Assembly (NCBI GenBank): GCA_900541675.1
Contig: UQKU01000009.1
Coordinates: 1 to 64,000 of the forward strand
Length of the DNA stretch: 64,000 bases
Origin: an uncultured Collinsella sp.
GTDB taxonomy: Bacteria > Actinomycetota > Coriobacteriia > Coriobacteriales > Coriobacteriaceae
Direction: 5' to 3'
This document shows, piece after piece, positions 18,186 to 27,659 of the stretch. The translations under genes were made by a program, and so were the position numbers. Below the pieces are notes generated by a model. It was given only the letters and a program-made list of their open reading frames with translations. It ran no database searches and was not told where the DNA came from. Every line of letters begins with the position of its first letter. Position 1 is the stretch's first letter.

Positions 18186-18683
18186 TCACGAAAAGCGATG
18201 TTTGAGTGCTTCGACCACGTTGGGCGGCACAAACGTCGACACGTCGCTGCCAAGCGACGCAATCTGGCGCACCACCGAGCTCGAGATGTACCCGTACTGT
18301 GGAGCACTCATGACAAAGATGGACTCCAGCTCGCTATCCAGGCGATAGTTGAGGTCGGCCTGCTGCAACTCGTACTCAAAGTCGGTCATGGCGCGCAGAC
18401 CCTTAACGACGGCACCAGCCCTCTGTTCACGTGCAAAGTCGACCAGCAGGCCGGTGAAAGGCAGTACCTCGACGCCGTCCAAATCACCGAGGGCCTCGCG
18501 GGCCAGCGCCACACGCTCGTCGAGCATAAAGGTGGTACCCACGCCGTTTTTACCCTGCGATTCGGCCACGGCGACGATCACGCTGGGAAAGATACGGCGA
18601 GCTCGGCGGATCACGTCGATATGGCCAAAGGTGATGGGATCGAAGGTGCCCGGGACGATTACGCGGTTGATGGTGTCATTCAT
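18186..18683 (-). CDS. coaD: Pantetheine-phosphate adenylyltransferase
   Basis: A 165-residue nucleotidyltransferase that makes dephospho-CoA from 4'-phosphopantetheine and ATP. It shows VPGTFDPITFGHIDVI (the T/HxGH-type site) near the N-terminus, and further on QYGYISSSVVRQIASLG, the ISST/S-like nucleotide motif. The start at 18683 overlaps the end of rsmD by 8 bases, the standard rsmD-coaD coupling. The long upstream extension in the same frame is not coding. Confidence 0.95.
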   Translation of the reverse strand: MNDTINRVIVPGTFDPITFGHIDVIRRARRIFPSVIVAVAESQGKNGVGTTFMLDERVALAREALGDLDGVEVLPFTGLLVDFAREQRAGAVVKGLRAMTDFEYELQQADLNYRLDSELESIFVMSAPQYGYISSSVVRQIASLGSDVSTFVPPNVVEALKHRFS

Positions 18684-19320
18684 GGGTGTCCTCCGAAGGC
18701 ACATCCTCGTCATTTTCGTTCTCGTCAGCATGGTCGTTCTCGTCCTCGGCCACCGAGCGCAGCAAGTCAACCGAGGTAATGCCGTAGCGCTTCTCTCGCA
18801 CGGTCTTAAAACAAGCCGGATGAGCACCTGCATCGGCTGCGGCATGCTCAAAAAGGGCAAAGGCCCCGGGCGCCAGCAGTCCCTGCTGGGAAAGATTTTG
18901 CAGCAGCTCCTCGACCGGCTCGGCGCCAAAGGCATAGGGCGGGTCGAGCAAGATCAGGTCAAAGGGACCACCCGGCACACGGCCGCGCGAGGCGCTCGCC
19001 AACACATCGCCGGTAACGACACGCCAACGCGAGCGGTCGCGGCACAGCGACTCGATATTCTTGGTGATCAGACGGGCGGCATTGCGATCGATCTCGAACG
19101 TGGTGAGCGAGCGGGCGCCACGCGAGAGCATCTCGATTCCCAGGGCGCCGGAGCCGCCAAAGGCGTCCAGCACGCGGACCTCGTCCAGATCGAAGTCGAA
19201 CGCCGACATGACCATGGACGCGCATGCCTCGCGCACGCGATCGGTCGTGGGACGGGTGACATCGCGCCCACGCGGCTCTTCGATCTTGCGGCCGCGCCAT
19301 TCACCGCCGATGATTCTCAT
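18676..19320 (-). CDS. rsmD: 16S rRNA (guanine966-N2)-methyltransferase RsmD
   Basis: The 214-residue enzyme starts MRIIGGEWRGRKI, has the SAM-binding LDAFGGSGALGIE motif near 52-64 and the catalytic DPPYAFG near 127. It methylates G966 of 16S rRNA. The C-terminus has an acidic tail (ENDHADENENDE) unusual for the family. Its ATG overlaps the recG stop by 4 bases and its end overlaps coaD. Confidence 0.95.
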   Translation of the reverse strand: MRIIGGEWRGRKIEEPRGRDVTRPTTDRVREACASMVMSAFDFDLDEVRVLDAFGGSGALGIEMLSRGARSLTTFEIDRNAARLITKNIESLCRDRSRWRVVTGDVLASASRGRVPGGPFDLILLDPPYAFGAEPVEELLQNLSQQGLLAPGAFALFEHAAADAGAHPACFKTVREKRYGITSVDLLRSVAEDENDHADENENDEDVPSEDTHE

Positions 19321-21494
19321 CCTCCGCTGACCTCCTTAAAGATATGTCGATAACGCATGGCGACCGCGTCGCGCAAGGGGCGCGTCGCCACGGAGTCAAG
19401 GTTGCAAGCATACCGCAAGAGCTCGACCGCGTCCAAATGGGCCCATTCGATAAGATCCTCGTCGGCGTCCAGGTCCACAAAGCGCAGGGTCACGCCGCCG
19501 TGCTGGCGGTAGCCCAGAATCTCGCCCTCGTGGCGCAGGCGCAGGTCCATCTGGGCGAGCGCAAAGCCGTCAGAGGTCTTTTCGAGCGACTGGAGACGGT
19601 CTTGTGCCGCCGACGCGCCACCGTTGCCCTTGGAGTGCGTCATGACCAGGCAAGTGCCCGACACGCTGCCGCGGCCCACGCGGCCGCGCAGCTGGTGCAG
19701 GGCCGCCAAGCCAAAGCGCTCACCGTTCTCGATGACCATGACGGTGGCGTTGGGCACGTCGACGCCTACCTCGACCACCGTGGTCGAGACGAGCACGTCG
19801 ATCTCACCGCGCTTGAAGGCATCGATCACGCGGTCCTTCTCCCCCGCCGGCATGCGGCCATGAAGGCGCTCAATGGTAAGTCCCGGCAGGGCCAGACGCA
19901 GTCGGTCGAGCTCGGTTGCCGTATCGTGCAGCGGTACAGGCACGGTCACGCGGCCCTCGTCGTCGCGGGCGATACCGGGTACGTCTTCCAGCTCATCGGC
20001 CGAGTCACTCGGCTCCACAAGCGGGCAGATCACGTAAGCCTGCTGGCCCTTTTCATACGCCTCGCGGATGGCACCGTAGGCCAAATCGCGGCTCGACTCG
20101 GTGAGCACGCGCGTCGTAACGCCCGCCCCCGGAACAGGTCGACGGCGGATGATGCTCGTGTCCAGGTCGCCGTAGACCGAGAGCGCCAACGTGCGCGGGA
20201 TCGGCGTGGCCGTCATAACGAGAAGGTCGGCACCCGGGCCCTTGGCACGCAGAGCATTGCGCTGGCCCACACCAAAGCGGTGCTGCTCGTCGATGACGAC
20301 AAGCGACAGATGCTTAAACGCCACGTTGTCCGAAAGGACCGCGTGGGTTCCAAAGAGGACGTCGAGCTCGCCCGATTCCAGCTGCGCATGAATCTGTTCA
20401 CGCTCGGCCGCCGGCGTGGCGCCCGTCAGGAGCGCCCAGGTCATGCCAGCCTGCGAGAGCAAGGGGCCGGTCTTATCGGCATATTGACGCGCCAGCACGC
20501 CCGTAGGCGCCATAACGCAGGACTGAGTTCCCGAATCGGCCGCGACGGCCAGCGCGCAAGCGGCGACGGCCGTCTTGCCGGTACCGACGTCGCCCAGTAG
20601 CAGGCGGTTCATCACGCGCCCGCCATCGCACATATCGTGCAGGATGTCTTGGAACGCGGCCTCCTGCTCGTCGCTCAGCGAAAACGGCAGGGCCTGCCTA
20701 AGCGCGACCAAGTGCTCGCCCGCGGCGTGGGCGTAGGGAACCACCTCGACCAAGCCGCCATCGTTGCGCAGACGCAGCGCGAGCTGCAAGCAGAGACACT
20801 CCTCGTAGGCAAGACGCCGGCGCGCGATATCGCGCTCGGCCATACTCGAAGGAAAGTGGATCGAGCGCAACGCACGGGCATTGCTCATCAGCCGGCGCTT
20901 GACGCGTAAGCGCGCAGGAATCGGGTCGAAGGGATTACTGACGACCTCGAGCGCGCCGCTCACGATGCGGCGCATCCACGCCTGGCTCACGCCATCGCTC
21001 ACGTAATGGACCGGCAGGATAGTGCCCGCGGCGCGCCCGTCCTCGAGCTTTTCGAAATGCGGCGAGGCCATCTGCTTAAAGCCGTAGGCAAACTCGACCT
21101 TACCCATCACGGCCAGGCGGTCGCCCTGCTTAAACTGCTGGGCAATCCAGGGCTGACGGAAAAAGGCGACTTGCAGCACGCCCGTCTCGTCCACCAGCGA
21201 GACCTCGGTCACCTGCATACGCGGACGGGGCTGCTTTTGAACGATACGATCGACCGTGGCGACTATCGTGCACACAGTACCGATGGGAGCCATCTCGATG
21301 GACCAGGAGCGCGTAAAGTCGAGATATCGATGAGGGATATGGAGAAGGAGGTCCCCCACCGTCCGAATTCCCAGACGGCGAAGGGCCTCCTCACGTTTAC
21401 CCGAAACATATTTGAGTCGCGCGATATCCTCGTCGAGCGCATTGCTCTGGGCAAAGCGCTCCGAGACGCGCGGCACGGAGCACAGCTCGGACAT
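19317..21494 (-). CDS. recG: ATP-dependent DNA helicase RecG
   Basis: The 725-residue helicase remodels stalled replication forks and branched DNA. It has the N-terminal wedge OB fold (residues about 60-170), Walker A GDVGTGKT near 300, DEQHRFG (the DExH box) near 402 and the C-terminal helicase lobe with the TRG segment. It is followed by rsmD with an ATGA overlap and preceded by fakA 10 bases away, giving fakA-recG-rsmD-coaD. Confidence 0.96.
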   Translation of the reverse strand: MSELCSVPRVSERFAQSNALDEDIARLKYVSGKREEALRRLGIRTVGDLLLHIPHRYLDFTRSWSIEMAPIGTVCTIVATVDRIVQKQPRPRMQVTEVSLVDETGVLQVAFFRQPWIAQQFKQGDRLAVMGKVEFAYGFKQMASPHFEKLEDGRAAGTILPVHYVSDGVSQAWMRRIVSGALEVVSNPFDPIPARLRVKRRLMSNARALRSIHFPSSMAERDIARRRLAYEECLCLQLALRLRNDGGLVEVVPYAHAAGEHLVALRQALPFSLSDEQEAAFQDILHDMCDGGRVMNRLLLGDVGTGKTAVAACALAVAADSGTQSCVMAPTGVLARQYADKTGPLLSQAGMTWALLTGATPAAEREQIHAQLESGELDVLFGTHAVLSDNVAFKHLSLVVIDEQHRFGVGQRNALRAKGPGADLLVMTATPIPRTLALSVYGDLDTSIIRRRPVPGAGVTTRVLTESSRDLAYGAIREAYEKGQQAYVICPLVEPSDSADELEDVPGIARDDEGRVTVPVPLHDTATELDRLRLALPGLTIERLHGRMPAGEKDRVIDAFKRGEIDVLVSTTVVEVGVDVPNATVMVIENGERFGLAALHQLRGRVGRGSVSGTCLVMTHSKGNGGASAAQDRLQSLEKTSDGFALAQMDLRLRHEGEILGYRQHGGVTLRFVDLDADEDLIEWAHLDAVELLRYACNLDSVATRPLRDAVAMRYRHIFKEVSGG

Positions 21495-21504
21495 GGGCAG
21501 ATGC

Positions 21505-23166
21505 CTACTCGATCGAGAAGATCACGGGATAGAGCGGCTGCTCGCCACGATGGGCGTCAATCTCCAAGTCGGGCTGAGCCTCCTCAATGGCGTCGACGAT
21601 CTCCTGGAAGGCCTCATCGGACAGCTCCTCGCCGGCCAGAATCGTCAGCGCGTCGCCCTCCTCTTCCTCCTGCATGCGGTTGATGCAGTCGAGCGTGACC
21701 TGCTTCACATCGGAGCCGACCACGTCGATGGAGCCGGCAATGATACCCATGACGTCACCGGAGTGAATCGGAGAGCCGTCAGAGGCGCTGGAATCGCGCA
21801 CGGCACGGGTGACCTCGCCATCGCGAACCTCGCTGATGGCGTCAACCATAGCGGCAACGGCGTCCTCGAGCTCGGAATCGGGCAGGACCGCGAACAGCGC
21901 GGAGAACGCCTGCGGGACGGTCTTGGTGGGAACGACGGCGACCTTCTTGTCGGTGCAGGCAGAAGCGGCGGCCTCGGCAGCCATGCGGATGTTGCCGTTA
22001 TTGGGCAGGATGATGACCGAGGTCGCGTTGACCTGGTCCACCGCGCCCAGCAGGTCGGCGGTCGAGGGGTTCATGGTCTGGCCACCCGAGACGATCACGT
22101 CAACGCCGAGGGACTTGAGGATGTCGGCCTCGCCCGAACCAGCAGCAACGGCGACAAAGCCCAACGCCTTAGCGGGCTCGGCAGCCTTCTCCTGGTCCTC
22201 ATGAATCTTGGCGGTACGGTCGTGGGCCTCCATCTCCATGTTGTGGATAAAGACCTCGTAGATCTGACCAAGCTGCAGCATGTGCTCGAGCACCAGGTTG
22301 GGGGTGTTGGAGTGCACGTGAATCTTGTAGTCGGGGTAGGCACCCACGAGCAGCTCGCAGTCGCCCATGGAACCCAGGAACTTAAGGCACTCATCCTCAT
22401 CAAAGGGAGCGTCGGCCTTAAAGAGGAACTCGTTGCAGTAGCGGAACTCCGAGCCCTCCCAGTCGTCGTTAGCCTCAATCTCAACGCGACCAAGGGCCGC
22501 GTCACGGGCAGAGCCAGCGGAATCAAACGTGGCGGAGAAATCCTCGACAACGGTGCTGCGACCAAGCGCGGCGGCAACAAAGTTCTCAAGGAAGATGGCA
22601 AAGCCAAAGGCGCCGGAGTCGACCACGCCGTTCTCTTTCAGAACGGGCAGCAGATCGGGCGTGCGGGCGACGGACTGATAGGCCTCGACGACGATAGCAT
22701 CGAGCGCGTCCTCGGCCGAGAACTTCTTCTTTTCGCACTCGTCGGCCTTAGTCGAGACATCACGCAGCACCGTGAGAATCGTACCCTCGATGGGCTTGCG
22801 GACGGCCTGGAAGGCGACCTTGACGGCGCGACGAAAGGCGAAGGCGATGTTGACAGACGTGATGGGCTCGTCGGCAGAGACGAGGCCCTCGGCCACGCCG
22901 CGTAGAATCTGCGAGGTGATGACGCCGGAGTTGCCGCGGGCACCCATCAGGGAGCCGTGGGTGATGGCGCCGGCGATGGCCTCCATATCGGCATCGGCGG
23001 GAAGGGCGGAAAGCTCCTTGGTCACCGAGGCGAGCGTGAGTGACATGTTGGTGCCGGTATCGCCGTCGGGTACGGGGAAGACGTTGAGCTTGTTGATCTC
23101 CTCGGCCTTGTCGGAAACGGCAGCCGCAGCGATCGGAAAACAGGTGCGAATGGTCTTTGCAATCAT
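21505..23166 (-). CDS. fakA: Fatty acid kinase catalytic subunit FakA (DAK2 and DegV-like)
   Basis: The 553-residue protein starts with a DAK2 kinase domain (NVFPVPDGDTGTNMSLTL near 28-45, then HGSLMGARGNSGV) and ends in a DegV-like second domain (DVIVSGGQTMNPST, then ILPNNGNI). FakA phosphorylates fatty acids held by FakB for phospholipid synthesis; the acyl-phosphate enters the PlsX/PlsY route encoded in the same window. It lies between asp23 and recG, the usual yloU-yloV-recG arrangement. Confidence 0.94.
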   Translation of the reverse strand: MIAKTIRTCFPIAAAAVSDKAEEINKLNVFPVPDGDTGTNMSLTLASVTKELSALPADADMEAIAGAITHGSLMGARGNSGVITSQILRGVAEGLVSADEPITSVNIAFAFRRAVKVAFQAVRKPIEGTILTVLRDVSTKADECEKKKFSAEDALDAIVVEAYQSVARTPDLLPVLKENGVVDSGAFGFAIFLENFVAAALGRSTVVEDFSATFDSAGSARDAALGRVEIEANDDWEGSEFRYCNEFLFKADAPFDEDECLKFLGSMGDCELLVGAYPDYKIHVHSNTPNLVLEHMLQLGQIYEVFIHNMEMEAHDRTAKIHEDQEKAAEPAKALGFVAVAAGSGEADILKSLGVDVIVSGGQTMNPSTADLLGAVDQVNATSVIILPNNGNIRMAAEAAASACTDKKVAVVPTKTVPQAFSALFAVLPDSELEDAVAAMVDAISEVRDGEVTRAVRDSSASDGSPIHSGDVMGIIAGSIDVVGSDVKQVTLDCINRMQEEEEGDALTILAGEELSDEAFQEIVDAIEEAQPDLEIDAHRGEQPLYPVIFSIE

Positions 23167-23193
23167 GGGTATTTGAATCTCCGTTTTCGGATG

Positions 23194-23550
23194 CTAGTTC
23201 AGACGGCTCTTGAGCGCGTCGATGTGGATGCCGATCTTAAGGCTGGCAGGATCGATCTGGGCGATCTCCTGCAGGGTAAAGGCAACGGAGCTCGAAAGAT
23301 TGTGGCAGACGGACTTCATGTTGACGCCGTTCTCGAGCACGACGTGAAGATCGACCGTAAGGCCGTTCTCGTCGGCGGAGACAAGCACGCCCTTGCGAAG
23401 GCGCTGACCGGCAAGCAGGCGCACGCTCTCGGCGCCCTGGAGCTGCTCGGCCATACCGACGACGCCATAACACGTCATCGCGGCATAACCGGCAATATCG
23501 GCAATAACGTCGTTCGAGACGCTCAGGCTGCCGTTAATGGTCTCAGACAC
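23194..23550 (-). CDS. Asp23/Gls24 family envelope stress protein
   Basis: This 118-residue protein has GSLSVSNDVIADIAGYAA, then VVLENGVNMKSVCHNL, the Asp23 pattern. Asp23 proteins are abundant near the membrane and linked to the cell-wall stress response. The GTG start at 23550 has AAGGAG 6 bases before it. It precedes fakA by 27 bases, the conserved pairing yloU-yloV. Confidence 0.9.
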   Translation of the reverse strand: MSETINGSLSVSNDVIADIAGYAAMTCYGVVGMAEQLQGAESVRLLAGQRLRKGVLVSADENGLTVDLHVVLENGVNMKSVCHNLSSSVAFTLQEIAQIDPASLKIGIHIDALKSRLN

Positions 23551-23706
23551 AAGAATCTCCTTATCCGGTGCTCGCGGCACCATCTCGTGGGAGCAATCAT
23601 TGCAATATTCTACAACGAGCGCGCCATGTTGAGGTGGTGGGTCGCGGGATTACATCCTCGACACGAAATGTTGATACGGCAACGTTCGCGCCTGGCGATC
23701 GCGATA

Positions 23707-23737
23707 TGAAAAAACCCGCCGCATAGCGACGGGTTTT
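23707..23737 (-). terminator. Terminator of the tRNA-Asn pair
   Basis: On the minus strand AAAACCCGTCGC pairs with GCGGCGGGTTTT (one G-T wobble), loop TAT, followed by TTTTTT. It sits 7 bases past the CCA end of the second tRNA. Confidence 0.9.
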
Positions 23738-23743
23738 ACAAGC

Positions 23744-23818
23744 TGGCTCCCCGGGTAGGACTCGAACCTACAACAGCGCGGTTAACAGCCGCGTGCTCTA
23801 CCATTGAGCTACCGAGGA
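23744..23818 (-). tRNA. tRNA-Asn (GTT), second copy
   Basis: A full cloverleaf of 75 bases including an encoded CCA. The acceptor stem is TCCTCGG with CCGGGGA, the anticodon loop CTGTTAA gives GTT, and the T arm contains GGTTCGAGTCC. It is identical in sequence to the copy at 23852-23926. Confidence 0.97.
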
Positions 23819-23851
23819 ATTTAAAGCCCAACGGAAAGGGCTGAGAAATTC

Positions 23852-23926
23852 TGGCTCCCCGGGTAGGACTCGAACCTACAACAGCGCGGTTAACAGCCGC
23901 GTGCTCTACCATTGAGCTACCGAGGA
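23852..23926 (-). tRNA. tRNA-Asn (GTT), first copy
   Basis: Same 75-base cloverleaf with anticodon GTT and encoded CCA. It is the promoter-proximal member of the tandem pair, 33 bases from the second copy. Confidence 0.97.
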
Positions 23927-23956
23927 ATAGGTGCGTGCTCTCAAGCAACGAAGTTT

Positions 23957-23984
23957 ATTATACGAACGAATCAGCTCAGGGCAA
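23957..23984 (-). promoter_or_regulatory. Promoter of the tRNA-Asn pair
   Basis: On the minus strand TTGCCC (23979-23984), a 16-base spacer and a perfect TATAAT (23957-23962), 31 bases upstream of the first tRNA. Confidence 0.8.
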
Positions 23985-24044
23985 GAACTTTTTTGAGAAT
24001 TTTTCCAACCTAGTCGTTTAAGAACGTCCCCAACAACTACATGA

Positions 24045-24078
24045 AAGCGCCCTCAAGCGGATGTACTTGAGGGCGCTT
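24045..24078 (-). terminator. Terminator of rpoD
   Basis: A perfect 13-bp GC-rich stem (24045-24057 with 24066-24078), loop of 8 bases, 10 bases past the rpoD stop. The T-run is short (TTTC). Confidence 0.8.
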
Positions 24079-24087
24079 CTTGCTTGA

Positions 24088-25434
24088 CTAGCTTTCGATA
24101 TAGTCTTTGAGCTTGCTAGAGCGGCTGGGGTGACGGAGCTTGGCCAGGGTCTTGGACTCGATCTGGCGGATACGCTCGCGCGTGACGCCAAACTCGCGGC
24201 CGACTTCCTCGAGTGTACGGGGATGTCCGTCGACAAGGCCAAAGCGCAGCTCGATAACCTTGCGCTCACGATCGGCAAGCGAATCGAGCACCTGGGTGAG
24301 CTGCTCCTGCAGCATGGAGAAGCTGGCGGCATCGGGCGGAACGATAGCCTGGGAGTCCTCGATGAAGTCGCCCAGCTGGGAATCCTCTTCCTCGCCGATG
24401 GGGGTCTCGAGCGACACGGGCTCCTGCGAAATCTTCTGGATCTCGCGGACGCGGTCGGCACTCATGTCCATCTCGGCACCGATCTCCTCGGGGGTCGGGT
24501 CGCGACCCAGGTCCTGGAGAAGCTGGCGCTGCACGCGGACGAGCTTGTTGATGGTCTCGACCATGTGCACGGGAATACGGATGGTACGGGCCTGGTCGGC
24601 GATAGCACGCGTGATGGCCTGACGGATCCACCACGTGGCGTACGTGGAGAACTTAAAGCCCTTCTGGTAGTCGAACTTCTCGACGGCGCGGATCAGACCG
24701 AGGTTGCCCTCCTGGATCAGGTCCAGGAACAGCATGCCGCGACCGACATAGCGCTTGGCGATGGAGACGACCAGGCGCAGGTTGGCGCTGATGAGCGCCT
24801 GCTTGGCCTCGAGACCCACGTTCTCGATTCGGGTCAGGCGACGCATCTCGGCGCGGGTGAGCTCGATCTCGCCCGCCTCGGCGGCCTCGAGCTTCTCGGT
24901 GGCATCGAGACCGGCCTCGATCTTCATGGCCAGGTCAACCTCTTCGGAGGCGGTCAGCAGGTCGACCTTACCGATCTCCTTAAGGTACATACGAACCGGG
25001 TCGCCGGTCAGCATCACCGTGGAGGCATCGATGCCACGAACGCGCGAACGCGAACGGGACGTGCGCACGGTGCGCTTCTTCTTGCTCTTGGAAGAACCCA
25101 TCTCGGCGTCGGCCTGGCGGGCCATCTTAAGCTCGTGATCGTCGAGCGAGCCGGAATCGTGCTCGTCGTCATCGAAATCGTCGGTATCGCTATCGTTATC
25201 GTCATCGTCGACGTCCATGGGGGCGTCGTCGTTACCGCTCGCGGAGATAATCTGGATGCCGCTGTTGCGCAGCGCGGAATACACCGCGTTGAGCTGCTCG
25301 TCAGACACATCGATATCCTTCAGGGCGACCTGAATCTCGTCCTCGGTTACCGAAGTCCTGTTTGAGCCGTTGCCCATGAGCTTTGCAACGTAGGATTCCA
25401 GCCCAGTACCCGTGCTCTCACTCTTTTTTGGCAC
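24088..25434 (-). CDS. rpoD: RNA polymerase primary sigma factor RpoD (SigA)
   Basis: About 448 residues. An acidic Asp-rich stretch follows region 1.1; then come region 1.2 ([17 protein letters not shown]), region 2 ([54 protein letters not shown], here only named in outline), region 3 and region 4 with the -35 reading helix [10 protein letters not shown]. It ends [20 protein letters not shown]. It directs RNA polymerase to housekeeping promoters. I prefer the GTG at 25434 (GGGAG 5 bases upstream) to the ATG at 25449. It lies downstream of dnaG with a 110-base gap that may hold its own promoter. Confidence 0.96.
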   Translation of the reverse strand: MPKKSESTGTGLESYVAKLMGNGSNRTSVTEDEIQVALKDIDVSDEQLNAVYSALRNSGIQIISASGNDDAPMDVDDDDNDSDTDDFDDDEHDSGSLDDHELKMARQADAEMGSSKSKKKRTVRTSRSRSRVRGIDASTVMLTGDPVRMYLKEIGKVDLLTASEEVDLAMKIEAGLDATEKLEAAEAGEIELTRAEMRRLTRIENVGLEAKQALISANLRLVVSIAKRYVGRGMLFLDLIQEGNLGLIRAVEKFDYQKGFKFSTYATWWIRQAITRAIADQARTIRIPVHMVETINKLVRVQRQLLQDLGRDPTPEEIGAEMDMSADRVREIQKISQEPVSLETPIGEEEDSQLGDFIEDSQAIVPPDAASFSMLQEQLTQVLDSLADRERKVIELRFGLVDGHPRTLEEVGREFGVTRERIRQIESKTLAKLRHPSRSSKLKDYIES

Positions 25435-25544
25435 AGATTCTCCCTTCATAGTCCACAGGACTCATTACTTTAGCACACACATTGACGTCTATACCCAAAA
25501 TTCAGACTGGATATAGGCGCGAATACGCTGGTTGACCACAACAT

Positions 25545-27659
25545 CTAGACCTGGTCGGCGCCCGCCGTCTCCAAACCGATCAAACGGAACGGATCGGCCA
25601 CGCCACCGATCGACTTTTGGAGCTCGCGCTGGCGCTGAGAATCTTGCATCGCTTGCATCGTCAGCACACGGCGCGCCTCATCGTCGAGCGACCGGTCCTG
25701 ACGTAGCTTGGCCTGTGCGGCGCGCATGCGGCGCTTGATGGTGTAGAGCTCGAGGGTATCGAGCATAAACACGATGTTCGTCTCGGTGGGGTGCTTGCTC
25801 GTCGACGAAATACGCCCGGCGCTGACAAGCGACGCTGCCTCGGGACACACCGCGCGCGCCGCATCCATGCACGCCGTGGGGTCGGTGCCCGGCGGCGTCG
25901 CAAGCACGGCCCACGCGATGGACTCGTGACGCGGATCCACCCACTCGATCGAGCAGATGCGGTCGGCATACGTGCGGAACAGGTCGGGGTAGCTCGTGAG
26001 CATCGTCAACAGCTCGCGCTCCCCCGCCAAAGACTTTCGCTCTAGGTCGGTCAGCACGATCGGCATCGTCGGTGCCGTGGGCGCGCCCGTTGCATCGGCT
26101 ACCGGCGCCGCGCCATCCAACCCAACCGGCACATCGATCGGCGGCATATCGCCGACGACCTCGACCGGCGCAGCCCCGTAGGCCTCGAGCGGCACATAGT
26201 CGTACGGCTCTTCCTCGACCGGTGCGGACACCGGCGGCGTCACCCCCGACGCCCAAGCACCGCGAGACCTCCCCTGCGAACCAGACGCCCGACCGCCGGC
26301 GCTGCCTGTACGCTCGGCCTGCGCCCGCTGGCGCTCGTAGTTCTGCTCGCGACGACGCTCGGCGTCCTCACGCTTGGCAACATCGCGAAACACACGGCCC
26401 GAGCTCGAACGCACCGTCTCCAGATCCAAACCCAAAAGGTCCGCAATCTGGATAAAGTACGTATCGATCATATAGCTATCGCGCAGCGGATAGATGAGCG
26501 TCAGCGCATCCTCAAGCGCCTTGGCACGACCGCCCGGCGTGGTGATGTCGCTCGACTCCTGCAGCGACCGGTATACAAAGTCCATGAGGGGCTCGGCGGC
26601 GTCGATACGCGCCTGCAGTGCCTCGCCACCATGCGCGGTGATGAACTCCATGGGGTCGTTGCCGTCGGGAAGCACCACGCAGCGCAGGTCCATCGAATCC
26701 TGCTCGATAAACTGAATCGCGCGGCGCGCGGCCTTTTGACCGGCAGCGTCGCCATCGAACATATATACAATGCGCTTGGCAAAACGGGTGAGCGTCTTTA
26801 CATGATGTTCCGTCAACGCCGTACCCAGCGTGGCGACGACGTTTTTGATCCCCGCCTCCCAGCAGGCGATACAGTCGGTATATCCCTCCACCACGATGGC
26901 GGTATCCTGCGCGACGATAAACTCCTTAGCCCAGTTAAAGCCGTAGAGGTTTCGCTTTTTATGGAACACGCTCGTCTCGGCGGTGTTGAGGTACTTAGGC
27001 TGGCCGTCGCCCATAATGCGCCCGCCAAAGGCGATGTTATGACCCTGCTCATCAAAGATGGGAAACATCACGCGGTCGTAAAAACGGTCGGCAAGCTGCC
27101 CGCGCCCACGGCTCACGGCCACGTTGGCATCGATCATTTCCTGCGGGGTAAAGCCTGCCTGCGACAGATGCGACACCAGCGCGTTGCGACCCGGCGCAAA
27201 ACCCAGGCAGTAGCGGCGGCAGACGTCGCCGCCCATACCGCGGCTGGCGAAATACTCGCGCGGACGGCTGTCCTTACCGCGCATGAGCATGGTGTGGTAG
27301 AACTGGGCGGTCTCGGCGCACAGGTCGTAGATGCGGGCACGCTTGGTGCCGCGCTCGCGATAGGCGCCGGTATCGTGCAGCTCAATGCCGGCACGGTCGG
27401 CCAGGTAGCGAATCGACTCAGGGAAGCTCAGGTTCTCGCGCTTCATGATGTAGGTGAAGACGTCGCCGCCCTCGCCACAGCCAAAGCAGTGCCACACCTG
27501 CGTGGCGGGGATAATGTGAAACGACGGGGTCTTTTCGCCATGAAAGGGGCAGCAACCCCAAAACTCATGGCCGCGGGGCTTGAGCTCAACCGTTTCCTGC
27601 ACGATGGCAACCAGGTCGGACGCAGCGCGCACCTGGTCTTTTTCCTCATCGCTAATCAC
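25545..27659 (-). CDS. dnaG: DNA primase DnaG
   Basis: The 704-residue primase has the CHC2 zinc finger (CPFHGEK, then WHCFGCGEGGD, residues 37-65), a TOPRIM core (VVEGYTD and MFDGDAAG), and an extended Pro/Ala-rich linker (about 440-545) before the DnaB-interacting C-terminal domain. It synthesises RNA primers at the fork. The linker is long and of low complexity for the family. The start overlaps ribF by 8 bases. Confidence 0.96.
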   Translation of the reverse strand: MISDEEKDQVRAASDLVAIVQETVELKPRGHEFWGCCPFHGEKTPSFHIIPATQVWHCFGCGEGGDVFTYIMKRENLSFPESIRYLADRAGIELHDTGAYRERGTKRARIYDLCAETAQFYHTMLMRGKDSRPREYFASRGMGGDVCRRYCLGFAPGRNALVSHLSQAGFTPQEMIDANVAVSRGRGQLADRFYDRVMFPIFDEQGHNIAFGGRIMGDGQPKYLNTAETSVFHKKRNLYGFNWAKEFIVAQDTAIVVEGYTDCIACWEAGIKNVVATLGTALTEHHVKTLTRFAKRIVYMFDGDAAGQKAARRAIQFIEQDSMDLRCVVLPDGNDPMEFITAHGGEALQARIDAAEPLMDFVYRSLQESSDITTPGGRAKALEDALTLIYPLRDSYMIDTYFIQIADLLGLDLETVRSSSGRVFRDVAKREDAERRREQNYERQRAQAERTGSAGGRASGSQGRSRGAWASGVTPPVSAPVEEEPYDYVPLEAYGAAPVEVVGDMPPIDVPVGLDGAAPVADATGAPTAPTMPIVLTDLERKSLAGERELLTMLTSYPDLFRTYADRICSIEWVDPRHESIAWAVLATPPGTDPTACMDAARAVCPEAASLVSAGRISSTSKHPTETNIVFMLDTLELYTIKRRMRAAQAKLRQDRSLDDEARRVLTMQAMQDSQRQRELQKSIGGVADPFRLIGLETAGADQV

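Noticed and set aside
23584..23740. rpmB (L28) expected upstream of the Asp23 gene
   Set aside because: No basic L28-like frame on either strand in this gap.
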